Source: Juglans regia (Eukaryota; Streptophyta; Magnoliopsida; Fagales; Juglandaceae). Taken from it: a DNA stretch of 64,000 nt. Below, in pieces: positions 1 to 11,456 of this stretch; the first letter of the stretch is position 1, and each line of letters opens with the position of its first letter. Both the position numbers and the translations under genes were made by a program. A model generated the notes under the pieces. The model did no database searches. It had not been told where the DNA came from and was given only the letters and a program-made list of their open reading frames with translations. The DNA lies in contig NC_049903.1 in assembly GCF_001411555.2 (NCBI RefSeq), positions 16,473,234-16,537,233 on the forward strand, given 5' to 3'.

Positions 1-374
1 GAAATTTTCAGAACCTCTGACCGTTGAGTTCCAGACAAAACGACCTTTTCCTAGCTAATTCTTCAGAGCTAGCTACCGTAATTTTTTAAATTTAGTCAAA
101 GCAGCTTATAATTAAAGAAAAAGTCAAAGAACTTTGAAAAAGTCCTAATTATGGAGATTAATGATCAGTGCATTATGCAAACTTCAAATCGATATATATA
201 TATATGAGAAATTTTATATAGAAGTTTTATATCACACACATTCATTTAAGCAATATATAATTTGTCATTGTTTCTCTTCTATCTTAATACTTAAATATGT
301 GTATGTTTAAATATATTAGAATGATAAAAATAACAAATTACATGTTGATCAATTGGTAGTGTGTGGTGTAAAGC

Positions 375-418
<44 letters not shown>

Positions 419-1183
419 GTAGCGTTCTCTTTTTTATATTAATAAAATCTTTCCTACTTATTAAAAAAAAAAGTCAATATATTTTTTTACAAATGAAATA
501 AATGGATTTTCGTGGCCAAGATAGTTTTTATTAAAGCAATCTAGCTTAATAGCTTTGGTTGATATATATAACAAGAAAAGAATTCGTTGAGATTGATTGT
601 AGTAAGTTGACAAATTGTTGATGAATAATATTACATTGCCTGTGTATAAGATCTTTGGTATGTTTATAAGAAATGATCAATTCTCTCTTGTAGAATAGGT
701 TATATGCGATGAGTTAAACCCATAAATTTCTCATGATATCTAAGTCTGCCACAGAATAAATGGGAACCCATATTACTTACCTCGTGACAATAACCGAGAA
801 AAATACTATCCAACACGTGAGGGAGGAATGAGCAATCGATTCTCTCTTATAAAATCAATTTTATGAGATGAGTTAGACTCATAAATTTCTTCACAAATAG
901 AGATTATCACTTCCCATATAATATCGCTACATCAAAATATAGGAAAGCATGAACAGATACCAACTCTAGATAAAAGAAAAGTCATATAGAATCCCACGTT
1001 GAAGATAGTGGCGTACATGATTTGCTTCTCAAAAATGGGATGAAAGGAACCAAATTGTTAATGAATTAATAAAGCTGTCACATGAACCTCACCTGCACAT
1101 TGGGAATAAGCAGTGGATGGTGGTTGGTGGATTAGCGGGCAAAGAATCTGATGGTGGGGATATAATTGTGGCAGTACTATTAC
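1..1183. other. Intergenic, no supported gene
   Basis: AT-rich sequence with no convincing coding frame. It holds an AT microsatellite near 378-403. Two diverged direct copies of about 60 bp, at about 675-735 and 832-892, share the core 'gatgagtta' followed by 'cataaatttct'. The repeat pair may be a remnant of an LTR or other transposon, but I cannot place it in a family. Confidence 0.5.
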
Positions 1184-1597
1184 TGTTTTAAATTTTGTAC
1201 CGTACCAGTCAGTATGGTCGAAATTTTCCATACCAGCAACTAGGCCAATACAGGTACCACATACGTTTTGTACCAGCCCAAATACTGGCTTTACCGGCTT
1301 GTACTAGTCGTACTAGCCTCAATTTCGGCTTATACCGGCCTATATTTCGGCCTTCCTTTTTTTTCATTTTTTCAAACTACAATCTTATTATTTGACCCCC
1401 AATTCAAACTAAGGTATTTATAATTTATATATATATATGTATTTATATATAATTTATTTATATATAGACTATTATTTTGAAATATAATTTATATATATAA
1501 TTTATTCATATATCGACTATTCCGAAATGGTACCGGTACCGAAATATTTCGTTCCAGTGTCTTGACCGGTACGGCTTCCAGTACGGTATTCAAAACA
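1184..1597. mobile_element. MITE-like element with TGTTTT...AAAACA ends
   Basis: The two ends are imperfect inverted repeats. The left end reads TGTTTTAAATTTTGTACCG and the right end, reverse-complemented, reads TGTTTTGAATACCGTACTGG. Many copies of the palindromic word 'taccggtacc' and its variants sit near both ends, with an AT-rich centre. It has no coding capacity. The class is uncertain, and I saw no clean target-site duplication. Confidence 0.5.
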
Positions 1598-2330
1598 TTG
1601 AGTGCTACACTAGCTTAGGCCTGGGGGCCGAGTACCGCTTTGCCCACCTACTCGACCCCTAGGGGTGCTACCCGTCCCAGATGACGGGGTGTGGGTGGAG
1701 GGGGTCCTCCGTCCGCACCCCCGCACCACTACTGGGCCAAAGGCCCAGAAACGGTTTATGGGCCTTTTTTGGCCCAGAAACCGCTATAATGGGCCTAAAA
1801 TGGCCCAGAAACAGCTTCTGGGCCATTTTAGGCCCATAAAAATATAATTTTGTGTTTTTAAAAAAAAAAGAGTTAAAAAAAAAATTTCATGAATGAAAAT
1901 AACATATACATACACAATTTTATATAATTAAGACTAATGAAGTACTACTATAGAGTATAGACTACAAGTCTACTACCTAATAAACTAATAAATAATAATA
2001 ATAACTAAGCTATTACAAAAACAAAATGGAAAGTCTAAACAATTACAAAATTACAAATAAAAAAATGTCCAAGGGACATTGTATCAACATTACAAAATTA
2101 CAAATAAAATATATAATACATACATCTGATAGACTGATTCAAAATTAAAAAATCTACAAAATTAATAATCTAAAAAATATGCGAGCGGTTTAGGTCTTTG
2201 ACTGTGACATTTGGGGCGGCCGGATAGGTAGTCTTTGACTCTTTTGAGACTTGAGCATATGTTCATATAGCAGTGGAGGTAGACATCGTCTGAGTCGTCT
2301 CATGTGTTGCTACAACAATCAATACTAAAA

Positions 2331-4525
2331 TTAATACTGATAAAATTGAAATGAATATAAATAAATCAAAATAATAAAATAAAAATAATAATTACCAGAT
2401 GGTCCAGATCCAGACTGATCACCACCCTCTTTGTCGATCTCTTTAAAATCTAACACATCCGAAACATAAATATCATTTCCCATCGTCCAACTCTGTGTGC
2501 ATATCAATGCCTCCACAGTTGTATGAGACAATGAATTACGGAAAGGATCTAATATGCACCCTCCGGTACTAAAGGCAGACTCCGAGGCAACGGTGCTAAT
2601 AGGGATGGCCAATATACAACGGGCAATCTCAAAAAGGATGGGATATTTCTTTGATGCTACCTTTCACCATCCTAAAATGTCAAAATCATCATCTTCTTGA
2701 ATAAGATCCGTTGACAAATAACTGTCTAACTTTGAAACCACCTCCGTAGATTGATGGACTAGTGTGGGATTATGTGCGAGGGTTTTCGTCCATGCCAATA
2801 TACGCTTCTTTGTTGCCCCGGTGTCTGGAGGAGGTGTTGGGATATGTGTAGGTGTAGTAGATGTAGTACCACCCTTAATTGCATTAAACTCATCATAAAA
2901 TCTATAAAGGGTATCGCGGGCCATCTCACCAATAAGATCAGTCCATGCATGATCATACGCAAGTCCCAAACCATATAACATGCCTGAAATTTTTAGGCGG
3001 GGATCAAGAATAGTAGCCACATATAACAAAATATTAAGTCTAGTCAAATCTCCCCAATACTTGTCAAATTTGACCCTCATGGTCAATTCCATCTCCCTCA
3101 TCCTTAGATTGGAACCCCTACATATGTCGTCTAATTCTTCTTTCACCCTACATATTTGTTGACAAAATTCATAGCATGTAGGGTGCAAAGAAGCAGATAA
3201 CTTCAACGTGACATCATAAAACAGCCCGAGAAAATCAACAAATGTAGCAACTACCTCCCAATCATCATCATTAGGCAATCCTAAACCCCCGTGCTCATCA
3301 AAGTATTTGACATATTGAATGTCTTCATCACCCAATAATTGAAAGGTTTTTTTATATTCTTGTGCCGCCTCTAACATCAAGAAGGTTGAGTTCCATCTGA
3401 TGGGAACATCAGTACAAAGACCCCTCTTTGATGTTATGCCCACACTCTTCGCAGCAATCTTGAATTTCTCCAATCTAGAAGGAGAAGACCTCACAAATTT
3501 TACAGCCAATCTAACTCGTGCAACCGAATTATCAACATCTTTTAACCCCTCAGTCACAATTAGATTCAAAATATGTGCAGAACATCTAACATGCAAATAT
3601 TCACCACCCAAGAATGTCTTATTTGCCTTTTTAAGATAAGTCTTCAGATATCCCAAGGCGACATCATTAGATGAGGCATTGTCAACCGAAACTGTCAAAA
3701 CCCTACTCAACCTCCACTCCTTTATTGAGACATCTAAGGCCTTCCCAATTGTCTCACCCTTGTGATCAGTTATTTGACAAAACTTGATAATCTTTTTATG
3801 AAAAATCCAGTCAGAATCAATGAAATGGACAGTCAAAGACATATAATTAAAATTTTGGATAGAAGTCCAAGTATCGGTAGTGAGGCAAACTACCAAACTC
3901 GCCAATTGGCCCCTCAAAATATCTTTATCTTTCCAGTACATTTTTTTAATATCCTTTGCCACAGTGTGGCGAGAAGGAAGCATAAATCTAGGTTCCAATT
4001 CTTGGACAAATTATTGAAACCCTCTCCCATCCACAAACTGAAAAGGTAGCTCGTCTATGACAACCATACGAGCTAACTTCCTTCTACACTCATCAACATT
4101 ATACTTTGTGAACCCCTTCAATGTTGAACCCCACTACTCCCATCCGCCATTTTTTTCAGTCCAATTTCTAGTCTTGATTAACCTTTTTCTACTAAAGATC
4201 TTAATATTGGACTCTTCTTGCATTGTTTCTCTAAATGAACCTTTAACTGGGATGTACCATGTTTCCTATAGTGACATCCATATATTTTCTCACAATAATT
4301 ACATTTAGCTTATGGGTTATTGGGGTCACCACCCTCTAGTTTGGTAAAATAAGACCAAACTATGGAAACAGGTTTCTTACTTTCTGTGGGCTTAGGGGCG
4401 GGGCAAGGTGTATTCCCACTCCCAAGAGTTGGAGTAGGGTTAGGTTCTGGGGCAGGGGTACTGGTAGGGGCAGGGGTACTGGTAGGGGTGGGAGAACTAT
4501 CAGTGAAATCTCTTTGAGAATACAT
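2331..4525 (-). pseudogene. hAT transposase pseudogene (BED zinc finger, RNase H-like core, dimerisation domain)
   Basis: Read on the minus strand, this is the transposase of the surrounding element, of the ZBED/RICESLEEPER type. The N-terminal part is a Pro/Thr-rich linker (4313-4525) leading into a BED zinc finger with a CxxC pair followed by H and C (about 4200-4345). The RNase H-like catalytic region is open from 3998 to 2667 and includes TTDTWTS and a conserved CSAHILNL segment. The C-terminal hAT dimerisation domain (SESAFSTGG) lies at 2331-2640. Breaks I can see are in-frame stops at 4310-4312 (inside the BED finger), 4178-4180, 4011-4013 and 2664-2666 (TGA where the family has Trp), plus a frameshift near 4120. 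The protein would normally bind the element ends and cut and paste it. This copy cannot encode a full transposase. Confidence 0.85.
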
Positions 4526-4639
4526 TCCTGATTCCACAACACAATAAAAAAATTAAAAAAATCAATCAACATACGACATAATTCCAAACATGCACTTATC
4601 AATCACATTATTATTTCCATTAACATTGGACCTTTAAAT

Positions 4640-5170
4640 AGTAAAATAATTATATAAAACATAACTTCAAACCCCTAAATTGAAAAACATAATTGAAACC
4701 CCTAAATTGAGTTAGGGGTTTCAATCGAAACCCCTAAATTGAGTTAGGGGTTTTGGATTGAAACCCCTAAATTGAGTTAGGGGTTCAATCTGAAACCCCT
4801 AAATTTGAGGGGGTTTCAATTGAAACCCCTAAATTGAGTTAGGGGTTTCGGATTGAAACCCCTAACTCAATTTAGGGTTTCGGATTGAACCCCTAAATCA
4901 ATTTAAGGGTTCAATCCGAAACCCTAAAATTGAGGAGGTTTCAATTGAAACCCCTAAATTGAAAATTAAGGGGTTTTAATTGAAACCCCTAACTCAATTT
5001 AGGGTTTCGGATTGAACCCCTAAATCAATTTAGGGGTTCAATCCGAAACCCTAAAATTGAGGGGGTTTCAATTGAAACCCCTAAATTGAAAATTAAGGGG
5101 TTTCAATTGAAACTCCTAACTCAATTTAGGGTTTCGGATTGGAACCCTAAATTGATTTAAGGTTCCAATC
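4640..5170. repeat. Palindromic minisatellite of 'aaacccctaaattgagttaggggtt' type units
   Basis: Roughly twenty degenerate units alternate between 'gaaacccctaaattga' and its reverse complement 'tcaatttaggggtttc'. The array is therefore both a tandem and an inverted repeat and can fold into many small hairpins. It lies upstream of the transposase coding frame, in what is probably the element's 5' leader or an intron. The units contain the word CCCTAAA but not in the regular 7-bp register of plant telomeres. Diverged units of the same kind recur at 6715-6960. Confidence 0.85.
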
Positions 5171-5932
5171 TACAAACAAAAACAAACAAACAAGTACAAA
5201 GAAACACACGAATCAAACACAAGCACAAAATTCTCCACAGCACACAAATTCACAATTTTTCCATCCTCCATCTCCGATTCAACCCAACCTTCCTCCAATC
5301 TCCAATCCAAAACAAAAAAAAAAATGGGTTTCGGATTTCTTACCTTTGAGTGGCGGCGAAATCCCAGTGAGAGACGGAGACGGAGAAGTGGCAACGGTGG
5401 TGCTGCTCGTGCGAGACGGAGATTCGACTGAGAGAGAGAGGCTTGTGGATGCGAGTGCGAGATTGACTCAGAGAGAGTGAGTGTGAGAGATCGCGCGAGA
5501 GACTCAGAGAGAGTGAGAAAGGAGAGTGAGAGAGGAGAGTTCGAGAAATGAGGGAAGCAAACGCAGGGAAGGGGGAGGGGGGGAACCTTAACTAAAAGTG
5601 AAACGGCGCCGTTTCACTATTAGTTGAGGGGCGGCTTACCACTTACCAATCCCAAGTGAAACGGCGCCGTTTCACTCTACTTATTTGTTTATTTATATAT
5701 ATATAATTTTAATTATATTATATATATATAACTTAAGCGGGGCGGGGGAAAAGCTGGGCGGGGCTTCGCCCCATCTGCCCCCCGCCTCCGCATATTCCCC
5801 AGGGTGCGGGCGGGGCCCCCCACACCCCGCTTAAGCGGGCCAGAGTCCCCGCCCCGCATGGGCGGGGGCGGGGCGAACGGGGCCAGTCAGCGGGGAACGG
5901 GGCCCCGCTGCCCACCCCTATCAACCCCTGCT

Positions 5933-6068
5933 TAGGGTGGGCAACGTTGTCCTCCCGTATCATGCAGGTAGACAGGCGAACGGGCAAGCAACTACCCATT
6001 GTGAAAGGCTGGGATAGGTGCTGGGCTAGGCTTCTGTCCCGCTCGAATTTCACTTGTCCGTCTGGCCC

Positions 6069-6100
<32 letters not shown>

Positions 6101-6218
6101 GAAATAAGTGTTATAATGAAACAACGTCGTTTTGGAGAGTTTATACGGTGTCATTTCATTTTAGGTTTAATCATCCCCCTGCCCTACATTTTTGTGTCTC
6201 TTTCTCATGCCTCTCTTA
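5933..6218 (+). mobile_element. 5'-end fragment of a second hAT-like element, head to head with the first
   Basis: Starting at 5933 the sequence TAGGGTGGGCAAC closely matches the inverted 5' end of the upstream element (TAGGGGTGGGCAGC). The rest of the leader seems to continue beyond an inserted MITE, with a 'cggcgtcgtt' word near 6526 and the same minisatellite units at 6715-6960. The two 5' ends would be separated by only 12 bp (5921-5932). I did not find a matching 3' end, and no transposase is visible, so this is a deleted or degenerate relative. Confidence 0.5.
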
Positions 6219-6484
6219 GGGAATACTTGGAGAGTGAGATGAGATGAGAATTTTGTAAATAATATTAACATGGTTTATGAATAATAGTGAGATAGTTTTT
6301 TAATATTATTTTTATTTTGAAATTTGAAAAAGTTGAATCAATTTTTGTGTTTTGTTTGGAAGTTTGGGAAATATATAATGATTAGTATGAAAAATTTGTA
6401 ATGATTAGTTTGAAAGTATTTGTGTTTGAATGTTTGGGAAGGAGATGAGATGGAATGAAATGAAAATGATTACCAAACAACCCC
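6219..6484 (+). mobile_element. Tourist-like MITE, copy 1
   Basis: Ends GGGAATACTTGGA and TACCAAACAACCCC are inverted repeats, flanked by TTA on both sides (6216-6218 and 6485-6487). The body has the family signature: 'gagatgagat', 'gtttgtgaat', 'ttgaaaaagttgaa' and 'tgtaatgatta'. A TTA duplication and GGG-type ends that include TTTGG fit PIF/Harbinger-derived Tourist MITEs. At least seven further copies occur in this window. Confidence 0.75.
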
Positions 6485-8190
6485 TTAGACTCTCTCTCAA
6501 ACTCTCTTACTCAGTCACGGCGTCGTTGTCGCAGAGTTCATTTTCTCTCAGTCTCTCCTTGTAAGTATCTCGATGCCCAAAGTTTGAAATTCTGAAATAC
6601 AAATTGTTTTATATTTTCAATGAATGATGGAGTTGTGTTTGGGATACTGTGGAGTTGGATTGTCTGATTAGGTTAGATTTTTTGTGTTTTATTTTTGGGA
6701 AAAATTGTAGAGTTTCAATTTGAAAGCCTAAATTAGTTTAGGGGTTCACATTGAACCTCTAGACTATTTTAGAGTGTCGAATTCAAGATCTTAAATAATC
6801 TCGTGATTCAATCCGAACCCCTAACCTAATTTAGGGTTTCAGATTGAAACCATAAATTAGAAACCATAAATTAGGTTAGAGGTTCAATTTGAAACCTCTA
6901 ACTTAATCTATTTTGAGGTTTCACAATTGAAACCCCAAACTAGATTAGGGTTTCAATGTTGTATGGAAAACTTTAGGAAAAGAGACTCCATCTCAATCTA
7001 CATTGGCCGCAACATTGGTTGTTTGACTTTGATACACCATTAGTTTGTTAGTTAATTATTTATAGTTTGTACTCATGTTACTTTTTTTTCTTAATCGATG
7101 TTCTTTTCTTTTTTAGACATCATATTATTTATATCCTCATTTTTTTGCCTTTTGTTTTCAGGTTTTATGATGTCACTTGGAGTTGGAGGGAGTTGGCAAA
7201 TGATCTCTTATGTTGTTACCTTTATTTTTTTAAATGTAGTTCAATCGTTCTAACATTGTTATTCATTCAAGTCATTTGACAAATCGTAATATTTGTAAAC
7301 AATAGAAAGCGCATGAATTCAAGTCGTTAATATAAGGGAATATGTCAGCCGAGTAGTACGTTGATACACCATTAGTTTGTTTTAAAACCCCCTCCCCCCC
7401 TTTCCTTAACGTCTCTCCCTCTTTCCTCTCTCAGTCTCTCTTCCCGCTGTCCCATTCTGTTGCCATTGCTCCCAAACCCATATCTCGCCCTGGGCACTGA
7501 GTACTGAGTGGAACAGAGCCCTGGGGGGCCAATGCACTCAAAGGCCATCCAGACGAACGCCCTTGGGGAGGGGGAGGGGGGGGAGTCATTTCACTTCATA
7601 AATGTGATACCTTAAATTTATTAGAGTTTTCATTTATTTAATTTTATATGTTAAAAGATTTTCAAATTTTGTAATAGTGGCCCAAAAAATTACAAAGGCC
7701 CAAAAGTGTTCTTGGCCTAAATGGGCTGTGATGGGGGGACCCATTGAGGTCCTTGTAGTGCGGATGGCCCTGGGGAACCCTCCCAAGCTGAGGGTCGTGT
7801 GGCCGGGTGTGAGTGGTTAAGGTATAAAACGATCAGGATGGAAAATAATATTTTAAAGTATAAATTTGAGAAAAACCGTAACAAAATTAAGGGAAAGAAA
7901 AAAGAACAAGAAAAGAAAAACATCATCTCAATTAATTTCTTCAAAACATAGAAAAATACAATCTTTCACTCTCGCGAGTCTGCACAAGAAAACCCCACGC
8001 AAAGGATCCAAACGGAGCAACAAATCAAAATTACATACATTATTGATATTTTACTTCTGCAAAAGAATGAAACTTTCAATTTGACTATATCTCCCCAACT
8101 CAAATAACTTAAAATGTAAACGAATCAAAATAATAAATTTCTCTCCCACTTTTTAATTTTCATCTGTCCTCTGCCCTACACATGAATCCA
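6485..8190. other. Degenerate transposon sequence, no supported gene
   Basis: This holds diverged minisatellite units at 6715-6960, C/T-rich sequence at 7385-7470, and G-rich stretches at 7515-7585 and 7730-7820. The last has 'ggcccaaaa' words reminiscent of hAT subterminal repeats. I cannot assign element boundaries. The 8050-8190 stretch is probably the 3' flank of the patellin gene, which ends at 8198 on the minus strand. Confidence 0.45.
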
Positions 8191-8197
8191 AGACAAA

Positions 8198-10050
8198 TTA
8201 GTAGCTTTTGTTGACCTTGTACCGATGCAGGACCCTCTTCTTCTTGCTCGAAGTGTTCTCGATCGTGAGGACAACTTTCCCAGGTTCATTGGTTCTGAAA
8301 CTGTTGCGAATAGGTCCTTCCTGAGAGCTCATCTTCTTGGCCTTCTGCACAATGATGGTGTAAGAACCCTCATCGATCGGAACGAATTCCTCCTTGTAAT
8401 TCACTTCCCAGCCCAAAACACTCAAATCCCAGACCAATGTGCTTCCAACCTGCCACCATTTTTAATCAGCATTTATTTTTATCAAAGCTCCAAGTAACAT
8501 CAATCCATGTTAACATCAAAAGTAAAAGAACCATATTTGGTACCTCCAATGCGGGTAACTCAATGGTTTCAGTTGATCCAGCCTTCATTATGAGTTCTGA
8601 AGCCACGCCGCCGTCTTTGCCGGAGAACTCAAAATCGTTCTCCTTCTTGAAGCCGCCGTAGTTTTCAGGAATCTCCTCCATCGGAATGTACCTGTGCAAT
8701 GAAGAATCGTGTTAACTTTGTCCGCTTCTAAAGGGTAGGAAATAAGGCTTGAATGTTTGACAATGGTAGGACTATAAGATACTTACTTAAGCAGGGTTTC
8801 TGTGACCTTTCCCGGACGAGCAACAACGAATTTGCTCTTGGTTCTTTGGGTCAAGAAAGGAGATATTAGGGCGTTGAGAGCATAGTACCAGAATGGAACA
8901 TTTATGAAGATCTGCATCCACATTAAGACCCAGAACATGATTACCATTTCCCTATAAGAAAACCAAGAAAAAATGGTATTCCCAAATATGGTAAATGATA
9001 TAAAGCATTAGGGAGACTTACGTTTTTTGCTACGAGTTCTGGGTAATTGTCTTGTAGAATCCCAATCGCTTGCTTTGTGGAAATCCGAAGCTCCTTCTTG
9101 GCGGGTCCGGGGGACTTCTTAAGATCGTTGATTTGGAGCAACGAAGAAGCACCTCCGGGCTTCAAATCCAGCTTCTGAATACCCTTCTCCATCAGCTGGC
9201 ACCTCCATCTCAGGAACTGCGAACGCTTCTCCTCGCTTCCAAACGTCTTCTGATAAAGCTCCTCGCTATCGAACACCCCGAAAATGTTGTAGCAAACCGG
9301 GTGACCCTCGCGATCTACACCATTCATGTAAGCCGCCGTGCTTAGATCCGCGCATAAGTCCTCGTCCAAGATCGAATCGATCCGGGCCTCCTTCCTCCAT
9401 TGAAGTGTCTTCTTGAGCATTTCAAAGGCATCATTCACCTTGAACTCCCTAGCCCTCAAGAACTTTAGTAGGACTACATCAGTATCCTCGGCGCCTTTAC
9501 TAGGCAAAAGGGGCACTCCCCAAAGGGAGATTTCCGTGTCAGTTTGAACGCCTTTTCCTTCATTACTTGCGTCGGGTTTCTTCTCCTCCTCGCATTCTAC
9601 AGTACCTGCATCGGGTTTCTCCTCCTCGCATTCTTGTGCTGTGTTTTCCTTTTCATCCCCTCCATCTGCTTTCCTTTCCTCCTCATTTTGGGCCTCTTCT
9701 TTCCCAGCTTTCTCACTTTCGTCGCCTCCTTTGGCATCTTTCTCGTCTGCTACCGATTTTTCATGTGTCTTTTCCGGGTCCTCTTTCTTGTACAGATTGT
9801 CGCCGAGGATGGATTCCTCGAGTTTCGCTTTCAGCTCATTCAGTGCCTTCTTCTCAAACTCCTTAAGATCGGAGAGAAAGTTGCTCTCTTCCCTATAAGA
9901 AGAGCACTTCTCAACTTTTTTGGGCTTAGATTCATCCCCATCTTTCACTTTTTCGTCTCCTTCAACAGCTTTCTCGGTCTCTTCTTGAGTAGGAACAACA
10001 GCAATAACCTCGGTCATCCGGGTTTCTTCAGCATTAACTTCAACAGTCAT
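8198..10050 (-). CDS. PATL4: Patellin, PATL4-type (acidic N-terminus, SEC14 and GOLD domains)
   Basis: Four coding exons on the minus strand: 10050-9022, 8911-8787, 8691-8544 and 8449-8198. All junctions are GT-AG and the frame closes to 517 codons plus TAA. Order in the protein: a Glu/Lys-rich low-complexity N-terminus (about residues 1-170), a CRAL-TRIO N-terminal helix region beginning near VVLLKFLRAREF (about 192), a SEC14 lipid-binding domain (about 245-400, including ILQDNYPELVAKN and FINVPFWYY), then a GOLD domain (about 405-515, VLGWEVNYKEEFVP). Patellins bind phosphoinositides and act at the plasma membrane and cell plate in membrane traffic and auxin-related growth. The segments LWGVPLLPSKGAEDTD, KKSPGPAKKELRI and GPIRNSF point to PATL4 rather than PATL1-3 or PATL6. 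The start is the first ATG after upstream stops, in context AACAATGAC. A 5'-UTR intron is possible: donor-like CAG|GTGGGT near 10175 and an acceptor TTTCCAG near 10075. Confidence 0.93.
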
Positions 10051-10280
10051 TGTTGCTAATGTATACTACAAGACTGGAAACATAGGCAAGCACCAAACAG
10101 AAAATGTAAGAAAACCCCATAAATCTGAAAGGAAAATTACTATAAAAGAAAATCAGAGCATAAAGGAAACCCACCTGGATTTAGGCTGTTTTAGCCTTTA
10201 GGTCCTGAATTTTGCTCACACTTGCTATCGACAGTCTGGTCTCTTCCTCGTTAATGAGGGAGATTTGAGGGAGCATTGTA
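10051..10280 (-). promoter_or_regulatory. Probable 5' leader and proximal promoter of the patellin gene
   Basis: The sequence upstream of the patellin ATG contains splice-like signals consistent with a leader intron, and a C/T-rich tract on the coding strand near 10220-10265. No clear TATA box was identified. The assignment rests on position and the splice-like sites only. Confidence 0.35.
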
Positions 10281-11326
10281 ACGGTTATGTAATTTTTAAA
10301 ATTTAAGAAGATAGGACCCCACCAACGGTCACCTTACCTGGGGGGCCCACCGCAAAAGACTTGGGAGCCGTTGGGATTCTCTTTAGCCTTGCCCAAGGGT
10401 TTTGCTAGCCTGGAGGCCAGCACATTTCGGCGTGGGAGAATCGTTTTGGGCCCACTGCCGTGATATGGTCCCCCTTGATCATGAGCAACTATTTATATAT
10501 GAATTTCATTGGCTGAAGTGAGAGAACGTTTTATTAATTGAGCCAATCAAATATGGCTACGTGTCCAGCTTAACTGCCAACTGTGAGTTGTTCCATGAAT
10601 TTTCTTGACCATAAAATTGCTTTATTTATTTTTTCCTGAAAAATGGCTTTACATTTGTTTTCAAGGTTTCGCTCCATAAAAATGGCTTATTAGGTAGCAA
10701 ACATAACTAAGATTATTAAGATTTTTTTGAATTTTGAATTTCTAATCTGTTTTTGAATTTAATATTCCATAAATATCATTTCTCTTTTTGAGTAAGAATA
10801 GACATATTTTTAAGGTGTGTAAATTGCGTGTATTTTTTTTTAAAAAAAAGTAGAGTTCACTATTATAAAGATAATTTTTTCTTATGAATTCGAGATTTAT
10901 CTCATTTTTTTTTAAATAGAATAATACGAAGTTTGTAAATTTTAAAATTATAAATGTTATTTCTTTATATATATATATATATATATATGATTTCTAAAAT
11001 AAATTATTGTAAAACACAATTCATTCACCTAACTATAGAAATTGTTGAAACTTTGATTAATGGCACGATATTATAATGGAGTTGCTTTGTTGATTGGAAC
11101 CTAATAATTGTCCTTTAGATTCTCCAACATTGGGAACAATATTCTATTAACAATCATTAAATTTGACCATTTTCCCTCTAAATGTGTGAAAACATGTTGT
11201 TATGTGCTTGTCCTACATTTATTTATTTATTTATATTTTACCTACGAATTTCGGAGAAGTTGTATAGGGCCCACTAGTTTATTTACCAATTCGGTGGCTT
11301 AAAAATTAGTTGAAAAATAATTTTCA
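10281..11326. other. Intergenic, no supported gene
   Basis: AT-rich intergenic sequence with an AT microsatellite near 10966-10988. No frame with family-like protein content on either strand. Confidence 0.5.
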
Positions 11327-11456
11327 CGCAATATCTTTTATAATATTTTACACAATTATATTTTAAATAAAGAATAATTTTATAAAATATCTTATAAAAA
11401 TAATAATATTATAAAAAATACTATCATCTTATAATATTATTATAAAATATATTGCG
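11327..11456. mobile_element. AT-rich fold-back MITE
   Basis: The left arm (cgcaatatcttttataatat) is complementary to the right arm (ataatattattataaaatatattgcg, shown without the full run), so the segment can fold into a long hairpin with ends CGCAATAT/ATATTGCG. It has no coding content. The family is not assigned. Confidence 0.55.

Larger units (their letters stand above)
1660..5920 (-). mobile_element. hAT-superfamily DNA transposon, full length but inactive
   Basis: The element begins TAGGGGTG (1660-1667) and ends CACCCCTA (5913-5920), an 8-bp terminal inverted repeat typical of plant hAT elements. It is flanked by 8-bp duplications with one mismatch: tcgacccc at 1652-1659 and tcaacccc at 5921-5928. 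Subterminal regions are GC-rich, with repeated 'tggcccagaaac' units on the left and G/C runs on the right. The transposase is on the minus strand and carries several stops, so the copy is non-autonomous now. Two near-identical palindromes (gaaacggcgccgtttcac) lie near 5600-5675. The TSD mismatch and the broken transposase suggest an insertion that is not recent. Confidence 0.85.

Noticed and set aside
4640..5170. Interstitial telomere repeats
   Set aside because: CCCTAAA words occur, but the period is about 22-26 bp with alternating orientation, not the 7-bp plant telomere register.
9544..10059. Long plus-strand frame (171 codons) across the patellin gene
   Set aside because: It is the antisense of the Glu/Lys-rich patellin N-terminus, which gives Phe/Leu/Ser-rich frames by composition. 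No independent gene signals.
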